NCBI GenBank assembly: GCA_015066385.1
Contig: SVOJ01000023.1
Coordinates: 1 to 44,992, forward strand
Reading direction: 5' to 3'
Origin: Oscillospiraceae bacterium
Lineage (GTDB): Bacteria > Bacillota > Clostridia > Oscillospirales > Acutalibacteraceae
Length of the DNA stretch: 44,992 nt
This document shows positions 14,852 through 22,698 of this stretch, piece after piece. The translations under genes and the position numbers were made by a program. The notes beneath the pieces were generated by a model, which was not told the DNA's origin, ran no database searches, and saw only the letters and a program-made list of their open reading frames with translations. The stretch's first letter is position 1; each line of letters opens with the position of its first letter.

Positions 14852-14958
14852 AGGCGGATTTAAGAACGGAATATATTGTAAAATTTTCACCGTTGTGTTC
14901 AATTTTGAATGAATTTATGCTATACTGCTTTCAATGATGAAAATGCGGAGTATTTGAC

Positions 14959-15615
14959 ATGATTGATATATCTCTTTGGATGGATTTATTTTTGAAAGGG
15001 CTGGAGGTGCACTTCTCCGACCGCGTGTGGTTTGTCGGCTTGCAGGGCAGCTACGGCAGAAATGAAGCCAAGGCAAGCAGCGACATTGACATGGTTGTGA
15101 TTCTCGACGAGCTGACTGCGGATGATATAAAAGTATATAACCGATTTCTTGACACCCTGCCGCACAGGGATCTTATCTGCGGTTTTCTGTCGGGCAAAAA
15201 GGAGATTCTGAATTGGGAGCCTGCCGACCTGTTTCAGTTTTATTACGACACAACCCCGATTCGTGGAAGTCTTGATGTGTTAGTCCCCTTACTTGATGAT
15301 ACGGCAATCCGCCGTGCCGTCAGAACGGGTGCGTGCAACATTTATCACGGCTGTGTGCACAATATGCTCTATGAAAAAAGCGAAGAAATTCTGCGTAGTC
15401 TGTATAAATCCGCTTCGTTTGTCGTGCAGGCGATCGCATTCATGCAAACGGGAAAGTATGTAAAGTATCAAAAAGACCTGCTTGGTGTTGTGTCGGCAGA
15501 CGAAAAGGCAATCGTAAGCACATTTCTTGCCTTGAAAAACGGGGCAAATGTCGATTTTAACGCAATGAGTGAAACGCTTTTCAAATGGGCTTCAAAGCTG
15601 CTTGAAAGAATATAA
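14959..15615 (+). CDS. Nucleotidyltransferase-fold protein
   Basis: The 218-residue protein carries the DNA polymerase beta-like nucleotidyltransferase signature GSYGRNEAKASSDIDMVV (residues about 30-47), that is GS...DxD with both metal-binding Asp. An all-helical C-terminal half (from about 130) resembles HEPN/KNT C-terminal domains in layout. Such stand-alone proteins transfer NMP groups to small molecules or proteins; the substrate here is unknown. GGAG lies 9 nt upstream of the ATG and TATACT lies at 14921-14926. It is a single-gene unit ending in a strong bidirectional terminator. Confidence 0.82.
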   Translation: MIDISLWMDLFLKGLEVHFSDRVWFVGLQGSYGRNEAKASSDIDMVVILDELTADDIKVYNRFLDTLPHRDLICGFLSGKKEILNWEPADLFQFYYDTTPIRGSLDVLVPLLDDTAIRRAVRTGACNIYHGCVHNMLYEKSEEILRSLYKSASFVVQAIAFMQTGKYVKYQKDLLGVVSADEKAIVSTFLALKNGANVDFNAMSETLFKWASKLLERI

Positions 15616-15643
15616 CGTTTTTTTTCGATGTTGCCGGAAAAAT

Positions 15644-15686
15644 AAAAACAACTTCACATTTCGTTGACAGGTGTGAAGTTGTTTTT
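15644..15686. terminator. Bidirectional terminator
   Basis: A perfect 15-bp stem, AAAAACAACTTCACA (15644-15658) with TGTGAAGTTGTTTTT (15672-15686), serves the nucleotidyltransferase gene on the plus strand and can stop transcripts on the minus strand. Confidence 0.9.
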
Positions 15687-15712
15687 GCTTTATAATCATG
15701 ATAGTATATAGT

Positions 15713-15740
15713 AAAAAACGACCTGCGTTCACAAGTCGTT
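15713..15740 (-). terminator. Terminator behind the duplicated tRNA-Arg end
   Basis: On the minus strand AACGACTTG pairs with CAGGTCGTT (one G-U), followed by a U tract. It lies just past the second copy of the tRNA-Arg 3' end, as the terminator at 15924 lies just past the real one. Confidence 0.8.
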
Positions 15741-15744
15741 TCTT

Positions 15745-15908
15745 TGGCGCGCCGGAAGGGACTCGACTCTCGCACTGCGGTGCTCGGTCAGGCGCGGCTC
15801 TGAACGGGCAACTGCCCCCGTCCCCCTTTGTCACTTCGTGACATTTCCCCCACACTGTGGGGGAATCTTCCACCGGACGTTCATTCACTCCCGCGCCGCT
15901 TCGAGTCC
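15745..15908 (-). repeat. Palindromic element at tRNA-Arg with duplicated tRNA 3' end
   Basis: The element (15759-15908, 150 bp) has 8-bp perfect terminal inverted repeats GGACTCGA / TCGAGTCC that equal the T-loop region of tRNA-Arg. Positions 15745-15766 repeat the last 22 bases of that tRNA (15958-15979) with one mismatch. Inside, in minus-strand orientation, lie GGCGCGG/CCGCGCC, the 60-bp module shared with copy C at rpsI (15819-15877), and GCAC-CGCA-GTGC. Apart from the module it is nearly identical to the tRNA-Gly element at 43628. Confidence 0.82.
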
Positions 15909-15923
15909 TTCATTAAAGAACGC

Positions 15924-15951
15924 AAAAAAACACCACCGAAAGGGTGATGTT
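15924..15951 (-). terminator. tRNA-Arg terminator
   Basis: On the minus strand AACATCACCC and GGTGGTGTT flank a TTTC loop, with one mismatch, and a run of seven U follows. It lies immediately beyond the tRNA CCA end. Confidence 0.85.
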
Positions 15952-15957
15952 TTCTCT

Positions 15958-16034
15958 TGGCGCGCTGGAAGGGACTCGAACCCCTGACCTACTGGTTCGT
16001 AGCCAGTTACTCTATCCAACTGAGCTACCAGCGC
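15958..16034 (-). tRNA. tRNA-Arg (ACG), CCA encoded
   Basis: The minus strand folds as a complete cloverleaf: acceptor GCGCUGG/CCAGCGC, D-arm with AGCUCAGUUGGAUAGAGU, anticodon loop CUACGAA (anticodon ACG) and T-arm GGUUCGAGUCC. Discriminator G and an encoded CCA follow. A-to-I editing of the wobble base lets it read CGU, CGC and CGA. Its 3' end from the T-loop on is duplicated at 15745-15766. Confidence 0.97.
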
Positions 16035-16115
16035 ATTTCTTATTGCTCAAGTATATTAGCACTTTTTGAAGCAAATGTCAACCTTTATTTTTAAAATTTT
16101 TAAATTATTTTTATT

Positions 16116-16781
16116 TTAATTTTCGCTTTCTTCGTGCAAAGAAATCTTCGGCAGACTCCAATGGAAAACGGTTGCGCAGATGCGGATCAGAACAATCAGA
16201 ATCATTGCAATTGCAGCGGCAGCGGTGCCGTTGCAATTAAAATGCAGCAATGCATAATAAACAGCGCCGCCGATGATAGAAGCGGTTGCATATACGCGTT
16301 TTGTAAAAACAAGGGGAATTGTACGGCTCATGCAGTCGCGCAGAATGCCGCCGCCGACACCCGTAAGCATCCCCAAAAAGACACAGAAATAGGGGTTTTC
16401 GGCTTCGCCCGCTGTGATAGCCGCCTGAATGCCCGATACGGTAAAAGCGGCAAGACCGACGGAATCAACGATATTATTGATATTATCGATCAGTTTTTCA
16501 CGGCGGAAATAGTCTTCGCGCAATATGTAAGCAATTACAAAAACTGCCAACGCCGACACAAATGCCGCCGCAAGCAGACGAAAGCTGTAAAAACAACGGG
16601 GCGGCACATATCCGATGAGCAGATCACGAACCGCACCGCCGCCGAATGCAGTGACCATGCCGAGTGCCAACACGCCGAAGGCATCCAATTTTCTTGCAAT
16701 TGCAATCATGGCACCTGATACCGCAAATGAAATGGTGCCGATCATTTCCGTTAAACTGAAAACAAAATCCGTGATTTCCAT
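16116..16781 (-). CDS. TRIC/UPF0126-family membrane channel protein
   Basis: The 221-residue protein has seven hydrophobic segments arranged as two homologous three-helix halves. Each half has the Gly-rich pore signature GGGxxRD (GGGAVRDLL at about 47-55 and GGGILRDCM at about 140-148), followed by a final helix. This is the prokaryotic trimeric intracellular cation channel family (YicG/YadS, UPF0126), which conducts K+ or acts as a small-molecule transporter. AAGGAG precedes the ATG by 7 nt. It is a single-gene unit; the C-terminal tail is acidic and cytosolic. Confidence 0.92.
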   Translation of the reverse strand: MEITDFVFSLTEMIGTISFAVSGAMIAIARKLDAFGVLALGMVTAFGGGAVRDLLIGYVPPRCFYSFRLLAAAFVSALAVFVIAYILREDYFRREKLIDNINNIVDSVGLAAFTVSGIQAAITAGEAENPYFCVFLGMLTGVGGGILRDCMSRTIPLVFTKRVYATASIIGGAVYYALLHFNCNGTAAAAIAMILIVLIRICATVFHWSLPKISLHEESEN

Positions 16782-16854
16782 TTTGACGCTCCTTTTAAAT
16801 GCACAATAAGACTATCACAAAGCAGTGCAAAAAGCAAGCGGGATTTTTTATTTG

Positions 16855-16884
16855 TTGACACCCTGCGTAAAATGATGATATAAT
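16855..16884 (+). promoter_or_regulatory. Promoter of the YcxB-like gene
   Basis: Consensus TTGACA (16855-16860) and TATAAT (16879-16884) with an 18-bp spacer. GAGGTG follows about 6 nt downstream, so the leader is very short (about 12 nt). Confidence 0.8.
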
Positions 16885-16901
16885 ATTTTTGAGGTGATTG
16901 T

Positions 16902-17447
16902 ATGCAAATTCGGGCAAGCGGAACATTGAATCTTGAAGCTGTAAAAGCATTGTATTATTTTCATATTTTCAAGAAAAAATCTCCGCAAAAAGAAATGCGG
17001 AAAAACTTCATTTTAACAGGTGTCGCTGTTGTTGTGGCTATCTTTGCTTTTCTTTTGAGTGATAGCATGGATCTGCCGTCCAAATTTTTGTTGGGGCTTG
17101 TTGTCGGTCTTGTTGCGTGTGTCGTTTTGCTTGCGGTTTTGCTGTTCGCAATGCCGAAGTATCAATACAATGCCCTGGAAAAAATGAAAGATGCCGTCAA
17201 TAACTTTGCTTTTTATGATGACAGCATACATATTGTGTTATCAGCACAGGAATATAACGGTGAAACGGATATGCAATACAGCATGATTTTTAAAGTCGGT
17301 GAAACAAAACGATATTTCTTCATCTATCAGAACAAGACGCAGGTTTTTGTTGTTGATAAATCGACATTCGCAGACAATGAACACCAACAAGTTGCCCAAC
17401 GGTTGCAAGCCGTTTTGGGAGAAAAATATGTTTTGTGTGATTATTAA
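16902..17447 (+). CDS. YcxB-like membrane protein
   Basis: The 181-residue protein has a short N-terminal beta segment (MQIRASGTLNLEAVKAL), two adjacent transmembrane helices (about 36-53 and 59-82) and a C-terminal soluble domain of about 95 residues. That domain follows the YcxB pattern (F.dd.i.i........yS.i.kv.et...f.iy.......v.dKs.f). The function of YcxB proteins is unknown. GAGGTG precedes the ATG. The gene 24 bp downstream is probably co-transcribed. Confidence 0.72.
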   Translation: MQIRASGTLNLEAVKALYYFHIFKKKSPQKEMRKNFILTGVAVVVAIFAFLLSDSMDLPSKFLLGLVVGLVACVVLLAVLLFAMPKYQYNALEKMKDAVNNFAFYDDSIHIVLSAQEYNGETDMQYSMIFKVGETKRYFFIYQNKTQVFVVDKSTFADNEHQQVAQRLQAVLGEKYVLCDY

Positions 17448-17470
17448 AAAATTACGCAGGAGCCAATCTT

Positions 17471-17938
17471 ATGTGCTATATTTCAAACAGTCTGTGCGAT
17501 TTTGAGTTTCATGATGCCGAGTTTTGGGATGGGTATGTTTCTGAACGCCGCTTCATCGCAAATGTAAAGTTTTTGAATATTCACAGCAATGCCGAACAGA
17601 ATCCGTTTGATAAGGACATGGAAATTGAACAAGCACAAATTGTTTTTGACGGTTTTTATATAATCTCCTATGAACACGGCAGAGCATGGAAAACAGATGA
17701 AAACGGAGAATGGTACACAGATGAACCGCAGGCCATACTGCAAGGAGATAAGGCTGCACAGGCATTCAAAGAGCAATTGCGTGACAGCGTGACCGTTTTT
17801 GATTTCGATAAAAAAGACGATACAACTTATTTTATTGATGCAATGGCACATGATCCGTTTTTTACGCTGCTGTTTACTTTTGATAGCGTAACCATTTCAT
17901 GGGATGCTTATAAAAAAGCAGCATGGTATGCAAAATAA
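17471..17938 (+). CDS. Hypothetical cytosolic protein
   Basis: The 155-residue product has no membrane segment and no motif I recognise. It starts with an aromatic, acidic region (DFEFHDAEFWDGYVSERR) and is predicted to be mixed alpha/beta. AGGAG lies 8 nt upstream of the ATG. It follows the YcxB-like gene by 24 bp with no terminator between them, so the two are probably one operon. Confidence 0.68.
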   Translation: MCYISNSLCDFEFHDAEFWDGYVSERRFIANVKFLNIHSNAEQNPFDKDMEIEQAQIVFDGFYIISYEHGRAWKTDENGEWYTDEPQAILQGDKAAQAFKEQLRDSVTVFDFDKKDDTTYFIDAMAHDPFFTLLFTFDSVTISWDAYKKAAWYAK

Positions 17939-17940
17939 CA

Positions 17941-17978
17941 GAACAGCCCCCGTATTTTTTAGTTTACGAGGGCTGTTC
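17941..17978. terminator. Likely terminator between convergent genes
   Basis: GAACAGCCC (17941-17949) pairs with GGGCTGTTC (17970-17978), with a further CCGTA/TACGA inner stem. The T tail is weak. It lies between convergent genes and could serve both. Confidence 0.65.
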
Positions 17979-18016
17979 AATTATGCATAATGAAAAATAG
18001 TGAAAAAATAGTGAAA

Positions 18017-18628
18017 TCAAATCTCGTTCCAATCTATTTTTCTGTCCTTGAAATAATACTCTCTGTCATGCTCATTGATTTCACGAAGCACCCTGCACGG
18101 ATTTCCGACGGCAATCACATTGGCGGGAATGTCTTTTGTGACCACACTGCCTGCACCGATGACGGAATTGTTGCCGATGGTAATGCCCGGCATCACGAGC
18201 ACCCCTGCACCCAGCCAGCAGTTCCTGCCGATGTGAACGGGCATATTGTACTGATATGCCTTTTCGCGAAGTTCGGGCAGAATGGGATGTCCTGCCGTGG
18301 CAATCACACAGTTGGGGCCGAACATGGTGTAATCGCCGACATAAATATGCGTGTCATCCACCATGGTGAGATTGAAATTGGCATACACATTTTTGCCGAA
18401 ATGGCAGTGCTTACCGCCCCAATTAGCATGAAAAGGCGGTTCAATATAGCAGTTTTCGCCGATCTCGGCAAACATTTCTTTGAGCATTTTTTCGCGTTTG
18501 TCCAATTCGGTCGGACGGGTCTGATTGAAGTCATACAAACGGTCGAGACAGAGTAATTGCTCTGCCATAATTTCTTCATCACCGGGATCGTAAATAACCC
18601 CTGCGTGCATTTTTTCTTTCTGTGTCAT
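18017..18628 (-). CDS. Maltose/galactoside O-acetyltransferase family enzyme
   Basis: The 203-residue protein belongs to the LacA/Maa left-handed beta-helix acetyltransferases. It has the N-terminal Mac domain (KEKMHAG..YDPGDEEI) and hexapeptide repeats from about residue 60. The catalytic His lies in ATAGHPI (about residue 115), and the loop HIGRNCWLGAGVLVMPGITIG is followed by GAGSVVTKDIPANVIAVGNP. It transfers acetyl from acetyl-CoA to the 6-OH of sugars, possibly for detoxification. AAGGAG lies 8 nt upstream of the ATG. Which sugar is used cannot be told, so no symbol is given. Confidence 0.9.
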   Translation of the reverse strand: MTQKEKMHAGVIYDPGDEEIMAEQLLCLDRLYDFNQTRPTELDKREKMLKEMFAEIGENCYIEPPFHANWGGKHCHFGKNVYANFNLTMVDDTHIYVGDYTMFGPNCVIATAGHPILPELREKAYQYNMPVHIGRNCWLGAGVLVMPGITIGNNSVIGAGSVVTKDIPANVIAVGNPCRVLREINEHDREYYFKDRKIDWNEI

Positions 18629-18709
18629 GGCTTTTCTCCTTGTGGTGTTTGTATCTACTATACCATATTTAATTGTGTTAATAAAGATATTTTTCGTTTA
18701 TTTGTTCAA

Positions 18710-18739
18710 TTGACAAACGGTGGCAAAACATGGTATAAT
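18710..18739 (+). promoter_or_regulatory. Promoter of the metallophosphoesterase gene
   Basis: TTGACA (18710-18715) and TATAAT (18734-18739) with an 18-bp spacer. Confidence 0.78.
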
Positions 18740-18775
18740 TTTTTCTCGGAAAAATAAAAAAAGAGGCTGAAAAAC

Positions 18776-19729
18776 ATGTCTTTCAAGATTTTTATTACAA
18801 AATACATCGCACAGTTCAAGGCAATGAACCCGAAATATGATGTCATTTATGAGGTTTCCAAAGAAAATCCCGTCCGTTTTGAGGATGCACAGAACATAAA
18901 ACTGTCTTTTGCCTGCATGGCAGACACGCATCTGCCCAACCGTGAAAGTGCAGAAAAAAATCTCGGCAATTTCTTTGAAGACCTTGCCAACAGCGAAGTG
19001 CCGTTTGATGCCGCTCTCATGGCAGGGGATATTGCCGACTACGGTTTCAAGAGTGAATACAATCGCTTTTTCCGTGCACTTGACAAGCAGAATGTTATTA
19101 AAAATATGCTAGTCACCATCGGCAACCATGATGCAAGAGCTATTTACAAACGCAATACGGGTATTGTGATGAAAAAAGTCGAAGAGTATCTCGGTATTGA
19201 CACAAAGGGCAAAAGTTATTATTCTTACGATGTCAAGGGTTATACCTTTGTTGTGCTTGCAACCGAAAAGCGAGTGCTCGAAAAGGCACACATCACCCCT
19301 GAACAGATCGCATTTCTTGACCGTGAACTGGCAAGAGGCACCAAGGACGGCAAGCCCGTGTTTGTCATGTGCCATCAGCCGTTTGCCGAAACCCACGGTC
19401 TGCCTGAAGTTTGGAAAACAGGGGACATGGGCGAACAGAATGACGAAGTCCGTGCCGTGATGGAAAAATACAAGAATGTGTTCTTCATCAACGGGCACCT
19501 GCACGGCGGTGTGTTTGACAAAACCCTCGAAGTGTTGAACGAACAGAATAATGTCATTTCTTTGAGCATTCCCGGCTACAGAAAACCCAACAATTTCGGC
19601 TTCACGGATGCAGGGGTCGGTTATTACGGGGAAGTGTACGATGACCGTATTGTGTTCACTGCACGCAACTTCCTCACGGGTGCACCCGTAACAGGGGAAT
19701 ACACACGGTTTGAATTCAAGTTTATATGA
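18776..19729 (+). CDS. Calcineurin-like metallophosphoesterase
   Basis: The 317-residue protein shows all metal-binding blocks of the family: ADTHLP (D-x-H, about residue 45), AGDIADYG (GDxxD, about 81), TIGNHDAR (GNHD, about 115), CHQPF (about 201) and NGHLHGG (GHxH, about 242). It lacks a signal peptide, so it is probably cytosolic. It is paralogous in layout to the secreted enzyme at 42366-43349 (same GNHD spacing and HGLPE.W segment). The substrate is unknown; cyclic nucleotide or nucleotide phosphodiesters are typical. It is a single gene with its own promoter and terminator. Confidence 0.9.
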   Translation: MSFKIFITKYIAQFKAMNPKYDVIYEVSKENPVRFEDAQNIKLSFACMADTHLPNRESAEKNLGNFFEDLANSEVPFDAALMAGDIADYGFKSEYNRFFRALDKQNVIKNMLVTIGNHDARAIYKRNTGIVMKKVEEYLGIDTKGKSYYSYDVKGYTFVVLATEKRVLEKAHITPEQIAFLDRELARGTKDGKPVFVMCHQPFAETHGLPEVWKTGDMGEQNDEVRAVMEKYKNVFFINGHLHGGVFDKTLEVLNEQNNVISLSIPGYRKPNNFGFTDAGVGYYGEVYDDRIVFTARNFLTGAPVTGEYTRFEFKFI

Positions 19730-19740
19730 AAATCATACAA

Positions 19741-19782
19741 AAACAGGGACTGCGGTGTGTGCAGTCCCTGTTTTTTGTTTTT
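19741..19782. terminator. Bidirectional terminator
   Basis: The perfect 13-bp stem AAACAGGGACTGC / GCAGTCCCTGTTT with a 7-nt loop is followed by T-rich sequence. It sits between convergent genes ending at 19729 and 19785. Confidence 0.93.
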
Positions 19783-19784
19783 AG

Positions 19785-20762
19785 TTAAACCGCAAACCCA
19801 ATTTCCGTTGTCCAGTGAATTTCCGTATAGACTTTATCGCAAACTCCGTTTTCGGTTACGATGAAGGTTTCAAGGTGTTCATCGGACGGTTGTAAAAGAG
19901 AACGGGTTTCGACTGTGTTTCCGTTTTCGCCAACGCTTTGTTCGGTAACGAGGATATACACCGTTTCTGCTTTTGTCACAATGGTTTCGGGGAGTTGTCC
20001 TGCTGTGTAAATATCTGTCTGCAAGGGAGTGTGATTTTCGTCCATTTGTGTTAAGGTCACATTTTGCGGGGTGTCGATTTCTTCGCGGTGGATGATGAAT
20101 GTGCCCGTGTAAGAAATTTCCTCGCCGTCTTTTTCAACGGTCACGGTTTCGGTGATGGTTTTGGTAAGTCCTCCTGTACCGCCGATGCCCGTGCCTTCGG
20201 TGATATACACTTCGCCTGTCGGCGTCTGATAAATGGGATTTACATAAACCGTATACAGATCGCTGCCGCGGATGGTGTAAAGCGTGGCTTCCATGGTGCG
20301 TTCTTCGCCGTTGTCTTTGTAGTGGTTGCCGCTTTTTACATCGCAAAGCCCGTCACCTGCAATATTGGTCACATAGTTATTCGGTTCAGCGTAAACGGTC
20401 GCGCAGTACAGATACCAGCTGTCCGTGTCGGGGAACACATACTCTTTGGAATACACCGTTTCGCCCGTTTCTTCGTTTATCGCTGTTTTGTCAACAAGCT
20501 CGGCATAGATGCGGTTGGTGTAGCCGTCCGTTTCGGTTATAACATTGTTTCCGTTGAGGATGTCTTTTGCATGGTCATTGAAATAACTTTCAAAATCGAA
20601 AAGATTCAGCGATTCTTTTGTAATCATGACACCGATCAGCCTGTCACCGCTTTTGTTTTGCGTTGTTTGTGATGGGGCAAGATCGACGGTTTTTGTAATT
20701 CCCAGCACAAAGGAAATAACAAGAATACAAATGCCGATTAAAATCAGGTGTTTATTCTTCAT
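19785..20762 (-). CDS. Membrane-anchored extracellular protein of unknown function
   Basis: The 325-residue protein has one N-terminal hydrophobic helix (about residues 6-23) that acts as signal anchor; the rest is hydrophilic and beta-rich, with many Thr/Val/Tyr. A Gly-rich segment GTGIGGTGGLTKTITETVTV lies near the middle. No family is recognised. The ATG at 20762 overlaps the 3' end of the HTH gene by 11 bp, with AAAGGCGGA just upstream, so translation is probably coupled. It is the last gene of a DUF2975-HTH operon and may be the output or sensor of that regulator. Confidence 0.7.
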   Translation of the reverse strand: MKNKHLILIGICILVISFVLGITKTVDLAPSQTTQNKSGDRLIGVMITKESLNLFDFESYFNDHAKDILNGNNVITETDGYTNRIYAELVDKTAINEETGETVYSKEYVFPDTDSWYLYCATVYAEPNNYVTNIAGDGLCDVKSGNHYKDNGEERTMEATLYTIRGSDLYTVYVNPIYQTPTGEVYITEGTGIGGTGGLTKTITETVTVEKDGEEISYTGTFIIHREEIDTPQNVTLTQMDENHTPLQTDIYTAGQLPETIVTKAETVYILVTEQSVGENGNTVETRSLLQPSDEHLETFIVTENGVCDKVYTEIHWTTEIGFAV

Positions 20763-20979
20763 CGTCAAAGTCCGCCTTTCCGTCAAATTTCAAGATGTCC
20801 CCGACATCGCAGTCGAGATAGAAACAAATTTTATTGATCGTCCCGAAGCGCACGCCTTTTGCTTTTCCGCTTCTGAGAATCGAAAGATTCGCTTCCGTAA
20901 TGCCGATTTGTGCGCACAATTCCTTGGATGTTTTGTTGCGTTGCCTGAGTATTTCATCAAGATGTACTTCAATTGCCAT
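20752..20979 (-). CDS. YozG-like XRE-family HTH regulator
   Basis: The 75-residue protein is a Cro/C1-type HTH of the YozG/HTH_26 kind (VHLDEILRQRNKTSKELCAQ, GITEANLSILRSGKAKGVRF, TINKICFYLDCDVGDIL). It ends in an acidic tail. This small regulator is typically encoded next to a DUF2975 membrane protein, as here (8 bp apart). The pair is thought to form a membrane-linked regulatory unit, but the signal is unknown. Confidence 0.9.
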   Translation of the reverse strand: MAIEVHLDEILRQRNKTSKELCAQIGITEANLSILRSGKAKGVRFGTINKICFYLDCDVGDILKFDGKADFDDEE

Positions 20980-20987
20980 AACCCACC

Positions 20988-21929
20988 TCAGATGATCATG
21001 TCGCTGTCTTCGCGAAGCTGTCTGTTTTCGATAATCAATCTTGCAAACAGCAATGCACCGAGCACAAACGCAAGGCTGACAATCGGAATGTTGAGAGAAA
21101 CGGTAAAATCAGAACAATACTGCAACAGCACAATGTGCACCGCATTGACAAATACACCGAGAGCCGTTGTGACGGCGAGGGCAATACAGCACAGGCGGCT
21201 CATGGTTTTTGCCTTTTGTGTCAACAAAACGGAATCGTCTTCGTAATGCAGAACTATATCCCGCAGTGCGAGTGCTACCGCAATGTCAGTCGCATAGGGG
21301 AATGCGTTTGCGATAAAATGAAGTATTGCAATTAAGAAATCTGCTGTTTGTTGTGCTTCTTTTACTTGTGTAATCAGATTGCCGACACTGTTGAGTGCAA
21401 TGCAGGCGACAAACAGAATGCACAAGGCAAGCAGCATTTTCTGCGCATATTGCAAGAGGTTTTGTTTGTCTGCATTGCTGAACAAGCGCAGAATTCGAAG
21501 AATGCAGAAACAGACCAAAGCTGACCAAAGTGTCAGACAAAGACCCGATTGCACAACGTTTTGCATGTCTTGCGTATAAAAGGGAAGAATGGCAGAAAGT
21601 CTGCCGGGATTTGCGAGTAACGGAAAAACGATACCTGCCAAAACAGAAGTTGCAAGCAAGGCAATGTGCTCAGTCCGTTGCTCTTTTTTGTTTATATTTT
21701 TCAATACATATAGCAAGGGGAGGCAACAGACAGCGGCGGTCAGCATCACGGCAAAACCGTTTGCAACAGTACCAAGTTCTGCCAGCTTGCCGAGCAGAAA
21801 AGCAGGGAGAGAGAACGGAACGCAAAGAGCAGAAAAAACAATTTCCCCGTCAATAAAGTCACCAATATGGAAAAGACACAGCAGAACAAATTCCGCTAAA
21901 AGAAAAAAGAGAATGCTTTTCTTTTTCAT
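20988..21929 (-). CDS. DUF2975-type membrane protein
   Basis: The 313-residue protein has about eight hydrophobic helices. Its C-terminus reads ARLIIENRQLREDSDMII, the hallmark ending of DUF2975 proteins (LarLl.e...L.e.nDltI). It is longer than the usual 160-residue DUF2975 proteins, with an additional N-terminal set of helices. I chose the ATG at 21929, preceded by GAGGTGG. It heads an operon with the YozG-like HTH gene and the anchored protein gene. A role in controlling the HTH partner is inferred from the conserved pairing. Confidence 0.75.
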   Translation of the reverse strand: MKKKSILFFLLAEFVLLCLFHIGDFIDGEIVFSALCVPFSLPAFLLGKLAELGTVANGFAVMLTAAVCCLPLLYVLKNINKKEQRTEHIALLATSVLAGIVFPLLANPGRLSAILPFYTQDMQNVVQSGLCLTLWSALVCFCILRILRLFSNADKQNLLQYAQKMLLALCILFVACIALNSVGNLITQVKEAQQTADFLIAILHFIANAFPYATDIAVALALRDIVLHYEDDSVLLTQKAKTMSRLCCIALAVTTALGVFVNAVHIVLLQYCSDFTVSLNIPIVSLAFVLGALLFARLIIENRQLREDSDMII

Positions 21930-22013
21930 ATGCCACCTCAAATTATTGTTTTATTATAATTTCTGATTTTACTGTAACATAAAAATTATCGTTTGTCAAT
22001 AATTTTTTAATGA

Positions 22014-22042
22014 TTGACAAATGCTTGATTGTACTGTACAAT
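22014..22042 (+). promoter_or_regulatory. Promoter of the YgjV-like gene
   Basis: TTGACA (22014-22019) and TACAAT (22037-22042) with a 17-bp spacer; AAAGGAGAGG follows about 10 nt downstream. Confidence 0.78.
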
Positions 22043-22066
22043 AGGGCAGAAAAGGAGAGGGGAAGA

Positions 22067-22603
22067 ATGGAATTTTTGAATGAACACAGTTTTGTGATTG
22101 CGCAGATCATCGGTTTTTGTGCTATGGCAACGGCAATTGTCAGTTTTCAGCAGAAAAAACGCAAAAATATTATGATCTTTCAGCTTGTCTGCACGGCATT
22201 GTGGTCGTTGCATTTTTTTGTGCTCGGCAACATGACGGGGTGCGCACTCAACGGCATTATGACATTGCGTTGTGTGATTTATTATTTCAAGGAAACGCAG
22301 AAATGGGCACAGCATAAAGTCTGGCTTGTGCTGTTCCTGATTGCAGGTTTTGTTGCAGGGGTGCTGACATGGGAAAGCTGGTGGAGCGTGCTGCCGCTTC
22401 TTGGTATGATCATTTCCACCGTCGCATTGTGGCAGCAGAATCCGAAGCACATCCGCATCATGACCATTCCCGTGGCTGTTTCGTGGTTTGTTTACAACGC
22501 CCACAGTCTGTCCTATGCGGGCATGTGCAACGAGGTGTTTGCCCTCATTTCCATTTTTACAGCCATGTGGCGATTGGACAGACGTAAAAAAGAAGAGGCT
22601 TAA
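22067..22603 (+). CDS. YgjV-family inner membrane protein
   Basis: The 178-residue protein has five or six transmembrane helices and matches the YgjV pattern: IIGFCAMATAIVSFQQKKRK, then LWSLHFFVLGNMTGCALNGI, then RCVIYYFKETQKW. Its function is unknown; it is found in many bacteria near transport genes. I chose the ATG at 22067, 8 nt after AAGGAGAGGGG; the longer frame would begin upstream of the predicted transcription start. Confidence 0.82.
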   Translation: MEFLNEHSFVIAQIIGFCAMATAIVSFQQKKRKNIMIFQLVCTALWSLHFFVLGNMTGCALNGIMTLRCVIYYFKETQKWAQHKVWLVLFLIAGFVAGVLTWESWWSVLPLLGMIISTVALWQQNPKHIRIMTIPVAVSWFVYNAHSLSYAGMCNEVFALISIFTAMWRLDRRKKEEA

Positions 22604-22698
22604 AATTGTGCAAGTTGATGAAAATTTCGGTTTTCGTTGACTTGCTTTTTTGATTGTGTTAGTATCTTAATATATTAAATTTATGAAGGTGATCTGCA

